NCBI RefSeq assembly: GCF_002419965.1
Contig: NZ_DIHC01000033.1
Location: 1 to 30,084 of the forward strand
Length of the DNA stretch: 30,084 bases
Reading direction: 5' to 3'
Origin: Pseudomonas sp. UBA5706
GTDB lineage: Bacteria; Pseudomonadota; Gammaproteobacteria; Pseudomonadales; Pseudomonadaceae
Shown here one piece after another: positions 1-8,624 of this stretch. A program made the translations under genes and the position numbers. Under the pieces are notes generated by a model that was not told the DNA's origin, searched no databases, and saw only the letters and a program-made list of their open reading frames with translations. Position 1 is the first letter of the stretch. Every line of letters begins with the position of its first letter.

Positions 1-10
1 CCGGACACTA

Positions 11-105
11 GTGACGCTCCGCGTGGGAATGCCGCCTGGGACGCTCAGCGTCCCCACAGCGCCTCACGAGATACATGCCCACGCAGAGCGTGGGCACGAT
101 CATAG
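11..105 (+). repeat. Palindrome-rich intergenic repeat, copy 1
   Basis: First of three copies of a roughly 95-100 bp unit. Each copy has a left hairpin built on CACGCTCCGCGTGG-like sequence, a central palindrome GGGACGCTCAGCGTCCC, and a right hairpin CCCACGC-AGA-GCGTGGG. This copy has a degraded left end (GTGACGCTCCGCGTGGG). Short open frames across it are only translations of the repeat and are not genes. The family resembles dispersed intergenic repeats common in Pseudomonas, but it was not compared with a database. Confidence 0.75.
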
Positions 106-204
106 ATACCGCTCCTGCCCGAGCACGCACCTCGATCATGGGGTGGTGGTAGCCAAGGCACGGCGCTGCCCTTAGCGCGGTATCACAGGCGCCCGCAAAA
201 CCGC

Positions 205-270
205 TTCTGCCCAGAGGGCGTAGGAGCCTTGCTTGTAGGCGATCTGGCGCGAAGCGGCAGCAAACACGGC
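205..270 (+). repeat. REP-like element
   Basis: A segment of the form CTGCCC..GGGCGTAGGAGCCT..GGCGATCTGGCGCGAAGCGGCAGCAAA. It is clearly the same family as the three elements at the right end of the window (29833-29897, 29923-29987, 30020-30084). Pseudomonas genomes carry many such extragenic palindromic elements between genes. It sits between copies 1 and 2 of the other repeat family, so the whole interval 1-557 is repeats and holds no gene. Confidence 0.7.
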
Positions 271-271
271 T

Positions 272-411
272 AACTCGCTGTACCTGGCACCCCAAATGCG
301 CCCGATATCGATCGTGCCCACGCTCCGCGTGGGAATGCCGCCTGGGACGCTCAGCGTCCCCACAGCACCTCACAAGATACGTGCCCACGCAGAGCGTGGG
401 CACGATCATAG
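272..411 (+). repeat. 140-bp tandem repeat, unit A
   Basis: This unit begins AACTCGCTGTACCTGGCACC and ends GGGCACGATCATAG. It contains a complete copy of the three-palindrome repeat (about 311-410). The next unit starts at 412 and repeats it with exactly the same length and few substitutions (for example CTCGCTG/CTCGGTG and CACCTCACAAG/CGCCTCACGAG). Recent duplication of a repeat plus 39 bp of flank is the simplest reading. Confidence 0.8.
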
Positions 412-551
412 AACTCGGTGTACCTGGCACCCCAAATGCGCCCGATATCGATCGTGCCCACGCTCCGCGTGGGAATGCCGCCTGGGACGCTCAGCGTCCC
501 TACAGCGCCTCACGAGATACATGCCCACGCGGAGCGTGGGCACGATCATAG
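412..551 (+). repeat. 140-bp tandem repeat, unit B, abutting the mgtA 3' end
   Basis: This is the second unit of the 140-bp tandem, ending 6 bp before the mgtA stop codon. Its right hairpin (CCCACGC-GGA-GCGTGGG, about 523-541) would be the first structure transcribed after mgtA on the minus strand. It may therefore serve as the mgtA transcript end, although no T-run follows it. Confidence 0.8.
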
Positions 552-557
552 ATACCA

Positions 558-3296
558 TCACTGCCAGCCAAACCTGCGCACATAAAACCCTTTCACTGCC
601 TGCGTCAGCCCCACATACGCCAGCAGGATCAGCGGCAGGATGACGAAGTACAGCGGTGGCAGCGCCTGCAGTTTGAAGTAATGCGCCAGCGGCCCCATCG
701 GCAGAAAAATGCCCACGGCCATGATGACCCCGGTCATCACCATCAACGGCATGGCCGCGCGGCTTTGCAGGAAAGGGATTTTCGGCGTACGGATCATGTG
801 CACGATCAGCGTCTGGGTCAGCAGCCCCACCACAAACCAGCCGGACTGAAACAGGGTCTGATGCTCCGGCGTATTGGCGCCAAACACGTACCACATCACC
901 GCAAAGGTGGTGATGTCGAAAATCGAGCTGATCGGTCCGAAAAACAGCATGAACCTCCCGACATCCGCCGGCTGCCAGCGCTGTGGCTTTTTCAGCAACT
1001 CCTCGTCGACGTTATCGAAGGGGATGGCGATCTGCGAAATGTCATACAGCAGGTTCTGCACCAACAGGTGCATCGGCAGCATGGGCAGAAACGGAATGAA
1101 CGCACTGGCCACCAGCACCGAGAACACATTGCCGAAGTTGGAGCTGGCGGTCATCTTGATGTACTTGAGCATGTTGGCAAAGGTCCGGCGCCCTTCCAGC
1201 ACGCCCTCCTCCAACACCATCAGGCTCTTTTCCAGCAGGATGATATCGGCGGCTTCCTTGGCAATGTCCACCGCGCTGTCCACGGAAATCCCGATATCGG
1301 CAGTGCGCAGTGCAGGCGCGTCGTTGATGCCATCGCCCATGAAGCCGACCACATGCCCGTTCGCCTTGAGCAGCCGCACGATGCGCTCCTTGTGCGCGGG
1401 GGTCAGCTTGGCGAATACGTTGGTAGCCTCCACCGCCAGCGCCAGTTCGGCATCGCTCATGCGCTCAATATCGCCGCCCATCAACAACCCCTGGCGTTCA
1501 AGCCCCACTTCACGGCAGATCTTCGCGGTCACCCGCTCGTTGTCACCGGTCAGCACCTTCACCGCCACGCCATGTTCAGCCAGCGCTTTCAACGCGGGCG
1601 CAGTGCTCTCCTTGGGCGGGTCGAGGAAGGCCACGTAACCGATCAGCGTTAAATCACGCTCGTCAGCCACGCCATAGGTGTCGCGTCCGGCCTCCATCGC
1701 ACGGGCTGCCACGGCCACCACCCGCAGGCCTTCTTCGTTGAACCCGGCCGTGACCTGAACAATGCGTTCCAGCAATTGCGGGGTCAGCGCTTCATCGACC
1801 TCGCCGTGACGCACGCGCCGGCACACGCTCAGCACTTCTTCCAGCGCGCCCTTGCAGACCAGCAGGTGCGGATGGTCGTGCTCCTGCACCACCACCGACA
1901 TGCGCCGCCGGTTAAAGTCGAACGGCACTTCATCGACCTTGCTAAAGGCCGTCCCGACCTGCAGTTCGCGGTGGATTTCCACGTGCTCCAGTACGGCGAC
2001 GTCGAGCAGGTTTTTCAGGCCAGTCTGGTAATAGCTGTTCAAGTAGGCCATTTCCAGCACGTCATCGGACTCATCCCCCCACGCATCCACATGCCGGGCG
2101 AGGAAGATCTTGTCCTGGGTCAGCGTCCCGGTCTTGTCGGTGCACAGCACGTCCATAGCGCCGAAGTTCTGGATCGCATCCAAACGCTTGACGATGACTT
2201 TCTTGCGCGACAGAAACACCGCGCCCTTGGCCAGCGTCGAGGTGACGATCATCGGCAGCATTTCCGGGGTCAGGCCCACGGCGATGGACAGCGCGAACAG
2301 CAGCGCCTCCATCCAGTCACCCTTGGTAAAACCGTTGATGAACAGCACCAGCGGCGCCATGACGAACATGAAGCGGATCAGCAGCCAGCTGACCTTGTTG
2401 ACCCCGGCCTGGAATGACGTCGGCGCACGGTCGGTGGCGCTGACACGCTGCGCCAGAGCACCGAAATAGGTGTGGTTGCCGGTGGCAAGGATCACCCCGG
2501 TGGCGGCACCGGAAACAACGTTGGTGCCCATGAACAGGATGTTTTCCAGGTCCAGCGGGTTGCCGCTATCGACCTCCTGACGACGGGCGAATTTCTCCAC
2601 CGGCATCGACTCTCCGGTCATGGCCGCCTGGCTGACGAACAGGTCCTTGGCGCTCAATACACGGCAGTCGGCCGGGATCATGTCACCGGCAGACAACACG
2701 ATAAGATCACCCGGCACCAGGTGTTTGATCGGCAATTCGACCCGCAGCGGCTTGCCGTTGCCGGCCTCCGCACCTTCAGACGCAGCGGCCCGACGCATCA
2801 CCGTGGCGGTGTTGCTGACCATTGCCTTGAGCGCGTCGGCTGCTTGATTGGAGCGGGTTTCCTGCCAGAAACGCAGCAGCGTCGAGAGCACCACCATCGA
2901 GAAAATCACGGTGGCGGCCTTCATGTCTTCGGTCAGCCACGAGATAAACGCCAGCAGGGTCAGCAGCAGGTTGAACGGATTCTTGTAGCAGTGCCACAGG
3001 TGCACCCACCACGGCAGCGGTTGTTCGTGCTCGACTTCGTTGAGGCCATGGTGCTGACGCAGCGCCAGGGCCTCGTCCTCGCTCAGGCCATCGTGATGAC
3101 TGCCCAGACGCGCGAGCAGTTTGGGCACTTCGCTGCTGGCGCCGCGGGTCAGGGTTTGCGCCAGTGTCGGCGGCACTTCACGGCTGACGGTGGCATCGTT
3201 GACGCTATCGAGCATCGCCAGCCGACGGAAGTGCCGGCCGAAGTGGCGAGTCCGCAGAAAGCCTGCGAAGAACTCTTTGAGGAGGGCGAGCTTCAT
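558..3296 (-). CDS. mgtA: Magnesium-transporting P-type ATPase MgtA
   Basis: A 912-residue inner-membrane P-type ATPase that imports Mg2+ using ATP. The phosphorylation loop DKTGTLT is at residue 387. The TGES actuator motif (MTGESMPVEK) lies well upstream of it, and the hinge motif GDGINDAPALR lies about two thirds along. The order is an N-terminal cytoplasmic extension, a hydrophobic pair, the actuator domain, a second hydrophobic pair, the phosphorylation and nucleotide domains, and a C-terminal membrane block. This matches class IIIB Mg2+ ATPases in content and length (about 900). The ATG at 3296 is preceded on the minus strand by AGGGG. The gene stands alone between the left-end repeats and a long structured upstream region, which is typical of a Mg2+-controlled gene. 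MgtA and MgtB cannot be separated with certainty from sequence alone. Confidence 0.95.
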   Translation of the reverse strand: MKLALLKEFFAGFLRTRHFGRHFRRLAMLDSVNDATVSREVPPTLAQTLTRGASSEVPKLLARLGSHHDGLSEDEALALRQHHGLNEVEHEQPLPWWVHLWHCYKNPFNLLLTLLAFISWLTEDMKAATVIFSMVVLSTLLRFWQETRSNQAADALKAMVSNTATVMRRAAASEGAEAGNGKPLRVELPIKHLVPGDLIVLSAGDMIPADCRVLSAKDLFVSQAAMTGESMPVEKFARRQEVDSGNPLDLENILFMGTNVVSGAATGVILATGNHTYFGALAQRVSATDRAPTSFQAGVNKVSWLLIRFMFVMAPLVLFINGFTKGDWMEALLFALSIAVGLTPEMLPMIVTSTLAKGAVFLSRKKVIVKRLDAIQNFGAMDVLCTDKTGTLTQDKIFLARHVDAWGDESDDVLEMAYLNSYYQTGLKNLLDVAVLEHVEIHRELQVGTAFSKVDEVPFDFNRRRMSVVVQEHDHPHLLVCKGALEEVLSVCRRVRHGEVDEALTPQLLERIVQVTAGFNEEGLRVVAVAARAMEAGRDTYGVADERDLTLIGYVAFLDPPKESTAPALKALAEHGVAVKVLTGDNERVTAKICREVGLERQGLLMGGDIERMSDAELALAVEATNVFAKLTPAHKERIVRLLKANGHVVGFMGDGINDAPALRTADIGISVDSAVDIAKEAADIILLEKSLMVLEEGVLEGRRTFANMLKYIKMTASSNFGNVFSVLVASAFIPFLPMLPMHLLVQNLLYDISQIAIPFDNVDEELLKKPQRWQPADVGRFMLFFGPISSIFDITTFAVMWYVFGANTPEHQTLFQSGWFVVGLLTQTLIVHMIRTPKIPFLQSRAAMPLMVMTGVIMAVGIFLPMGPLAHYFKLQALPPLYFVILPLILLAYVGLTQAVKGFYVRRFGWQ

Positions 3297-3326
3297 GGCT
3301 GTGTCCCCTGGACTGAAGGGCTGACG

Positions 3327-3428
3327 TCAAAAAGGCCCGAGCGGGTACGGCCAGTGCCGGGCGAGCCACTCCCGCAGGAACGGCACACCACAGCTGGCCC
3401 GTGCGACCAACAGGCCGCACGCGTCCAT
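3327..3428 (-). CDS. Candidate leader peptide upstream of mgtA
   Basis: A 33-codon frame (ATG at 3428, TGA at 3327) ends 30 nt before the mgtA ATG on the same strand. The peptide begins MDACGLLVARA and ends with a Pro/aromatic-rich tail HWPYPLGPF. In enterobacteria the mgtA leader encodes a short proline-containing peptide (MgtL) whose translation governs read-through into mgtA. Position and tail composition are compatible with that role here. There is no good Shine-Dalgarno sequence before the ATG, and no homolog is recognised, so this could be a chance frame. Confidence 0.3.
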   Translation of the reverse strand: MDACGLLVARASCGVPFLREWLARHWPYPLGPF

Positions 3429-3511
3429 GGCGCAAACAAACGACAACACTCGTCGCTCGTCACGCAGGTGAGGCGTCAGGGAAAGACAGGGAAACTTCAT
3501 CTGGAGCCGTC

Positions 3512-3619
3512 CGGCTTGCCAACGGTGGCGATCTCAAGGACGCCACCGTTGGCAAGCCGCACGGCATGGGAGTTGGTTGCACTGCCGTTTCTCGCGTTAA
3601 TCGGCGAGATGACGGCAGT
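3512..3619 (-). promoter_or_regulatory. Two strong hairpins in the mgtA upstream region
   Basis: The first hairpin on the mgtA strand has stem arms 3581-3588/3612-3619 (8 bp) and 3590-3595/3604-3609 (6 bp). The second has perfect 19-bp arms at 3512-3530 and 3541-3559 with a 10-nt loop. Neither is followed by a T-run on either strand, so they do not look like simple terminators. They lie 215-325 nt before the mgtA start, where a Mg2+-sensing leader RNA or an operator cluster would be expected. The role is inferred; the structures are directly visible. Confidence 0.5.
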
Positions 3620-3694
3620 GAAAAAGACTGCGCGTTATCGTGCCGAGTAGTGGCCGGTCATCGAAACCGGCTGACGTCTGTCACTCGAACAAGT

Positions 3695-3757
3695 ACCCAC
3701 TGTGGGTCTCCGCATTGGTTGAAAACGGGCGAAGAATACGCCCCGCTCTCATGAGAG
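3695..3757. promoter_or_regulatory. Palindrome cluster between mgtA and the methyltransferase gene
   Basis: This region contains ACCCAC-T-GTGGGT (3695-3707), a GGGCG/CGCCC hairpin around 3727-3744 and the perfect 12-bp palindrome CTCTCATGAGAG (3746-3757). They lie in the divergent intergenic region 3429-3989, where no gene is supported. They could be operator sites or parts of the mgtA leader. No regulator is identified. The rest of 3758-3989 shows nothing firm beyond a possible -10 (TAAACT at 3951) for the downstream gene. Confidence 0.35.
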
Positions 3758-3989
3758 TAAACGGCCATCACTGAGGCTGCCCAGACTATTGCGCAAGGCT
3801 TCAGGGAAGGTTCAGAAACCGCCGTTCAGTGCGCGAAATGCCCGTCTGCAGCCACACGGTTTGTCAGCACAATCCATTGCATGGGCGCCCCCAGCGGCGA
3901 ATCTTATTGCCGAAGAGCTAGGCGCGAACCATTCGATTGGGCTTGCTGCTAAACTCGCACGCCCTTATTCCTGCCCCAAGGCGCCGAGC

Positions 3990-5006
3990 ATGTCTTCTTT
4001 GAACCAGGCGCTCAGCGTCGCCCTCGACAATCGCCAATCCCTGCTCGCAACACTGCACGCCCAGGGCACCGATTGTTATCGCCTGTTCCACGGAAGTCAG
4101 GAAGGCGCGAGCGGTTTGACGGTTGACCGTTACGGCCCGCAACTGCTGGTGCAGAGTTTTCACAGCAGCCTGGACAGCGATTCGCTGCTGGCCATGCACG
4201 CTGCCATCAACGCTCGCCTGGGCCTTGGCCTGATGCTGGTCTACAACGACCGCTCCCAGGGCAATTCGCGGATCGATCGCACCGATGCCGTCCATAAGGC
4301 CGACGACGCCGCGCTGCAAGACCTGATCGGCCATGAGTGGGGCCTGAACTATCGGGTTCGGGGTCGCCATGCCGGGCAAGACCCGCTGCTGTTTCTCGAC
4401 CTGCGCAACGCGCGCGGCTGGGTCAAAGACCACGCCAAAGGCAAAAGCGTGCTCAACCTGTTCGCCTACACCTGCGGCGTCGGCCTGAGCGCGGCGGCGG
4501 GTGGTGCAAGCGAGGTGTGCAATCTGGATTTCGCCGAAGGTAACCTCGCCGTGGGCCGTGAAAATGGCCAGCTGAACCCGCAATTGCCAGAGATGCAGTT
4601 CATCCAGTCCGACTACTTCCCGGCGATTCGCCAGTTGGCGGGCTTGCCGGTTGCCTCCCGGCGCGGCCACAAGCTCCCCAGCTACGCGCGCCTGGAGCAA
4701 CGCCAGTTCGACCTGGTGCTGCTGGACCCTCCGGCCTGGGCCAAAAGCGCGTTCGGCACCGTGGACCTGCTGCGCGACTACCAAAGCCTGCTCAAACCGG
4801 CGCTACTGACCACGGCCGCAGACGGGGTGCTGATCTGCTGCAACAACCTGGCAAAAGTCGGCATGGACGAATGGCGCGACCAGGTGCTGCGTTGCGCAAG
4901 CAAGATCGGCCGACCGGTTCGCGACTGCCAGGTGCTTAGCCCCGGCGCCGACTTTCCGTCGATGGACCAACAACCCCCGCTCAAGACCTTGATCCTGCAG
5001 CTTTGA
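3990..5006 (+). CDS. RlmI-like class I SAM-dependent methyltransferase
   Basis: A 338-residue cytoplasmic methyltransferase, probably modifying rRNA. An N-terminal half with GLTVDRYG and a FLDLRNARGWV segment is followed by the SAM-binding loop NLFAYTCGVGLSAA and the catalytic LLDPPAWAKS motif. That DPPxxxKS signature is typical of the RlmI/RlmK type. The PUA domain found at the N terminus of RlmI itself seems to be missing, so an exact substrate is not claimed. The ATG at 3990 is chosen because it has AAGG eight bases upstream and the family homology begins there. The frame stays open upstream to 3789, but that part looks like untranslated sequence. It is transcribed divergently from mgtA and followed by the unrelated DUF748 gene. 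Confidence 0.82.
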   Translation: MSSLNQALSVALDNRQSLLATLHAQGTDCYRLFHGSQEGASGLTVDRYGPQLLVQSFHSSLDSDSLLAMHAAINARLGLGLMLVYNDRSQGNSRIDRTDAVHKADDAALQDLIGHEWGLNYRVRGRHAGQDPLLFLDLRNARGWVKDHAKGKSVLNLFAYTCGVGLSAAAGGASEVCNLDFAEGNLAVGRENGQLNPQLPEMQFIQSDYFPAIRQLAGLPVASRRGHKLPSYARLEQRQFDLVLLDPPAWAKSAFGTVDLLRDYQSLLKPALLTTAADGVLICCNNLAKVGMDEWRDQVLRCASKIGRPVRDCQVLSPGADFPSMDQQPPLKTLILQL

Positions 5007-5119
5007 TTGCCTATCGCAGCTGAGGGCGTTTTCCTACAGGTAATGAGGCAAGCGCCTTCGGAACCAGATTGACGTGCCATACTCAAAGGCACCTCACATC
5101 GAGAGAGTTGGCGACCTAC

Positions 5120-8107
5120 ATGCCCAAAGGATTGAAACGCGTCATCGGCGCGCTGCTGGCCATCTTCGCCCTCTACAGCCTGCTGGGATTCCTCATCCTG
5201 CCCGGCATCGCGCTGCGTGTGATCAACCAGCAGCTGGCACATTACGCCACAGTCCCGACCAAGCTGAACCGCCTTGAGCTTAACCCCTACACCCTGGAAC
5301 TGACGTTGTGGGGCCTAAGCATCGGCGCTCCGGGCAAGGAGCAGATCGGTTTCGAGCGGCTCTACGCCAACTTGCAGATCGACAGCCTGTGGACCAAGGC
5401 CCTGCACCTTAAGTCGGTGGAGCTGGACAAGCCCAAAACCGAGCTGCTGTTTGCCAAGGACGGCACGCTCAACCTGGCAGGGCTGTTCAAACTGCCAGCC
5501 AGCGAACCCGCCAGGCCCGATGAACCGCCGAGCAAACCCTTCCCGCTGCGCATCGGTGAAATCAAGCTGGCCGACGGCTATGTGCATTTCCAGGACATGC
5601 GTCCCAGCGAGCCCATCGAATTTCTCTACGACACGCTCAATTTCGAGCTGAAAAACCTCAGCACCTTGCCGGAAGACAACGCCGACATGACCCTGGTCGC
5701 GGCAGGCCCTGAAGGCGGCAAGATCGACTGGGTAGGACGCATCAGTCTGATTCCGATCACGTCCGAAGGCACACTGAAAGTCACGGACGGCAAGATGAAA
5801 GTCTGGTGGCCCTATGTGCGCGACGCCTTGCCCCTGGCGCTCAAGGACGGCGTGCTCAACTTCGACACCCACTACAAGCTAAGCCTGGCCAAAGAAACCG
5901 AGCTGTTGCTAGATAAAACGTCGCTCAAGGTTGCGCCCTTTGCCCTCGACACGCCGGATGGCCGGCCCTTGGTGCGTCTGAAAAACCTCGACGTCAGCGA
6001 CACCTCCATTGACCTGGCCAAGCAAGTGGTCACTGTCGGCAAGATCCGCAGTCAGGGGCTGGAAACCTGGGCTGCCCGCGAAGGCGATGGCGAGCTGGAC
6101 TGGCAGAAATTGTTCGCAAGCCAGCCCTCCAAAGCCGCACAGAAAAAAGCCGAAGCCGAAAAACAGCAGCCCGCCACCGCATCCGGCGCCGAAACCACGG
6201 CGAGCCAGCAGCGGGGTGCGCCGAGCAAGCCCTGGCAGGTGCTGCTGCGCGATACCCAATTGCGCGACTACCGTGTGCACCTGACGGACAAAGTGCCCAA
6301 GGAGCCTGTGGCGCTGGAAGTCGGCCCGCTCAATCTGGACATGACCCACTTCGACAGCCTCAACAAGTCGCCTTTCAACCTCAAGCTCGACACCGGCCTG
6401 GGCAAGCAAGGCAAGCTGACGGCCGAGGGTGAGGTCAACCTCGCGCCGGTGCGCGCCAAGCTCAATGTCACCACCCGCGATATCGACCTGCGCGTGGCGC
6501 AATCCTACGTCACGCCGTTCATTCGCCTGGAAGTGCGCAGCGGCATGCTCAATACCGACCTGGCCGTGGACCTGAAAAGCACGCAGCCACTGGCGCTGGG
6601 CATCACTGGCAAGGCTCAGATCGATCAGTTGCACACCTTGGACACGCTCAAATCGCGGGATTTCGTGAAGTGGCAGCAACTCAATGTCCAAGGCCTGGAC
6701 TTCCAGCTCGGTGACAGCCTGAGCATCGCCGCGATCAACATCGAGCAGCCCTATGCGCGGTTCGTCATCGCCGATGACCGCACCACCAACATCGATGACC
6801 TGCTGATCCCGCAGCCCGCCGATGGCGCCGCACCAAGCGCTTCAACAGCCTCGAAAACCGCCCCGAAATCCGCACCCACGACCAAAGCGACCGCCGATAA
6901 GCCGATGGGGATTCACATTGGCGAAGTGAACATCAATAACGGCTCGGCCAACTTCGCCGACTTCAGCCTCACGCCTAACTTCGCCACCGCCGTGCAGCAA
7001 CTCAACGGCAAGATCGGCACCCTGGACAACCGCAAGGACCAACCGGCCCCGGTGAACATTCAGGGCAAGGTCGATCGCTACGCCCCGGTCACCATCAAGG
7101 GCGCGCTCAACCCATTCAACCCGCTGGCCAGCCTGGACATCGCCACCAGTTTCCGCCGCGTCGAGCTGACCACCCTGACGCCCTACTCCGGCAAATTCGC
7201 CGGTTATCGCATTCGCAAGGGCCGCTTGAACCTGGACCTGCACTACCTGATCACCAAAGGCCAGCTCAAGGCCGAAAACAAAGTGGTGGTCGAGCAGCTG
7301 CAACTGGGCGAGAAGGTCGACAGCCCGGATGCCGTGAACCTGCCGCTGAAACTGGCGGTGGCCCTGCTCAAGGACGTCGACGGCAAGATTTCCATCGAGC
7401 TGCCGGTGACTGGCGACCTGAACAACCCGCAGTTCAGCGTAATGCCGATTGTCTGGCAGACGTTGCGCAATTTGGTGGTGAAAGCCGCCGCCGCGCCGTT
7501 CAAGTTCATTGGTGGACTGGTGAGCGGCGGCGGCTCGCAAGACCTCGGTACCGTCGCCTTCGCGCCGGGCTCGGATGAATTGAGCGGCCAGGCCCAGGAT
7601 TCACTCAACAAGCTGGCCGCCGCCTTGAAAGAACGCCCTGCCCTGCGCCTGGAAATCGAAGGCACCAGCGCCGAAGCCAGCGACGGGCCGCTGATTGCCC
7701 AGCAACGGCTCGAGCGCGAATACCAGAGCACCTACTACAAGATCCTGCAGCGCCGCGGCGACAAAGTCCCGGCTCAGGCAAGCGATCTGACCGTGCCGGA
7801 CGAGGAAAAAGCACCGATGCTCGAAGGCATCTACCGCACCCGGCTCAAGCAGCAACCGCCGGCCGAATGGGTCGAGCTGGGCAAGGAACTGCGCCAGAAC
7901 AAGCTGCGCGACGCGGTGCTCAAATCCTGGAGTTCCAGCGCCCTGTTGCTGCGCCAGTTGGGTCAGGCGCGCGCCGGAAGCATCAAGGACTATTTGGTGG
8001 ATAAGGGACAATTGGCGGATGATCGGGTCTATTTCGTCGACGCATCACTCGGCAAGCCGGAAAAAGACGGCCGCGTCATCAGCCCCCTGCACCTGGACAG
8101 CGAGTAA
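5120..8107 (+). CDS. DUF748 (AsmA-like) envelope protein
   Basis: A 995-residue protein anchored by one N-terminal hydrophobic segment (about residues 7-30) after KGLKR, with a very long periplasmic part. DUF748 proteins belong to the AsmA-like group of long beta-rich envelope proteins, several of which act in lipid transport or envelope stability; the exact job of this one is unknown. Two Ala/Lys/Thr/Pro-rich linkers are visible near residues 333-370 and 564-595. Near residues 807-857 is an OmpA-like stretch (VAFAPGSDEL ... LRLEIEGT). The ATG at 5120 follows GAGAGAG; earlier in-frame starts lack support. DUF2845 follows 6 bp later, indicating an operon. Confidence 0.85.
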   Translation: MPKGLKRVIGALLAIFALYSLLGFLILPGIALRVINQQLAHYATVPTKLNRLELNPYTLELTLWGLSIGAPGKEQIGFERLYANLQIDSLWTKALHLKSVELDKPKTELLFAKDGTLNLAGLFKLPASEPARPDEPPSKPFPLRIGEIKLADGYVHFQDMRPSEPIEFLYDTLNFELKNLSTLPEDNADMTLVAAGPEGGKIDWVGRISLIPITSEGTLKVTDGKMKVWWPYVRDALPLALKDGVLNFDTHYKLSLAKETELLLDKTSLKVAPFALDTPDGRPLVRLKNLDVSDTSIDLAKQVVTVGKIRSQGLETWAAREGDGELDWQKLFASQPSKAAQKKAEAEKQQPATASGAETTASQQRGAPSKPWQVLLRDTQLRDYRVHLTDKVPKEPVALEVGPLNLDMTHFDSLNKSPFNLKLDTGLGKQGKLTAEGEVNLAPVRAKLNVTTRDIDLRVAQSYVTPFIRLEVRSGMLNTDLAVDLKSTQPLALGITGKAQIDQLHTLDTLKSRDFVKWQQLNVQGLDFQLGDSLSIAAINIEQPYARFVIADDRTTNIDDLLIPQPADGAAPSASTASKTAPKSAPTTKATADKPMGIHIGEVNINNGSANFADFSLTPNFATAVQQLNGKIGTLDNRKDQPAPVNIQGKVDRYAPVTIKGALNPFNPLASLDIATSFRRVELTTLTPYSGKFAGYRIRKGRLNLDLHYLITKGQLKAENKVVVEQLQLGEKVDSPDAVNLPLKLAVALLKDVDGKISIELPVTGDLNNPQFSVMPIVWQTLRNLVVKAAAAPFKFIGGLVSGGGSQDLGTVAFAPGSDELSGQAQDSLNKLAAALKERPALRLEIEGTSAEASDGPLIAQQRLEREYQSTYYKILQRRGDKVPAQASDLTVPDEEKAPMLEGIYRTRLKQQPPAEWVELGKELRQNKLRDAVLKSWSSSALLLRQLGQARAGSIKDYLVDKGQLADDRVYFVDASLGKPEKDGRVISPLHLDSE

Positions 8108-8113
8108 CGGATT

Positions 8114-8425
8114 TTGAAGAGCGTGTTAATCAAGATGATGGCCATTGTGGGGCTTGCAACAATCAATGGCCTGGCCCAGGCCGACACCTTGCGTTGTGGC
8201 AGCCAATTGATCAGCGTCGGCGACCGGATGTTCGAAGTGCAGCAGAAATGCGGCCAACCGGTCAGCCAGGACATCGTCGGGTACAAGGAAACGGTCAACC
8301 ATTTCCGCCAGGTCGATCAGGTGCAGGTCCAGGAATGGGTCTACGGCCCGAACAGTGGTATGTATCAATACCTGCGGTTCGAAGGCGGGCGGCTGGTGCG
8401 GATTGACAGCAAGCGGGGGCGGTAA
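8114..8425 (+). CDS. DUF2845 small periplasmic protein
   Basis: A 103-residue protein with an N-terminal signal peptide (KSVLIKMMAIVGLATINGLAQA-like, cleavage likely after AQA) and a short mature domain beginning DTLRCGSQLISVGD. That domain contains two Cys (LRCG, QKCGQP) and a WVYGPN motif, characteristic of DUF2845. The function is not known. The chosen start is a TTG at 8114, because it supplies the basic residue before the hydrophobic core. The ATG at 8135 is an alternative that would give a shorter, uncharged signal. The gene begins 6 bp after the DUF748 stop, so the two are probably co-transcribed and both act in the envelope. Confidence 0.8.
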   Translation: MKSVLIKMMAIVGLATINGLAQADTLRCGSQLISVGDRMFEVQQKCGQPVSQDIVGYKETVNHFRQVDQVQVQEWVYGPNSGMYQYLRFEGGRLVRIDSKRGR

Positions 8426-8624
8426 CGATTTTAGCTGCGTGCGGGCACTTCGCTGTACTCCCGCAAAAGTGGAGATCATGACTGGCACAGGCACACGTAT
8501 AAACCTGTGCGGCAAAGAACGGCAGCAAATGCTGGCACAAGGGCACTAATTCCGTTTATCGGAGTCCTACAGGGCCGCCGCGACCTAAACGGCGGACCGA
8601 CCTTTGACGGAGAAGGACTCCTCC

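Noticed and set aside
1..551. CRISPR array
   Set aside because: Only three copies of about 95-100 bp, two at a 140-bp period, each internally palindromic; no short uniform repeats with unique spacers and no cas genes.
8..894. Several short frames across the left-end repeats and the mgtA 3' end
   Set aside because: They translate the palindromic repeats (recurring AERGHDRYRA-like strings) and are repeat artefacts.
3512..3559. The 19-bp hairpin as a rho-independent terminator
   Set aside because: There is no T-run on either side, so it is listed as a regulatory structure instead.
2472..3650. A 392-codon frame antisense to mgtA and its upstream region
   Set aside because: It is His/Gln/Arg-rich shadow sequence opposite a clear P-type ATPase, with no family signal.
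3789..3989. N-terminal extension of the RlmI-like methyltransferase
   Set aside because: The extra 67 residues match no family and lie where a promoter is expected; the ATG at 3990 has a good ribosome-binding site.
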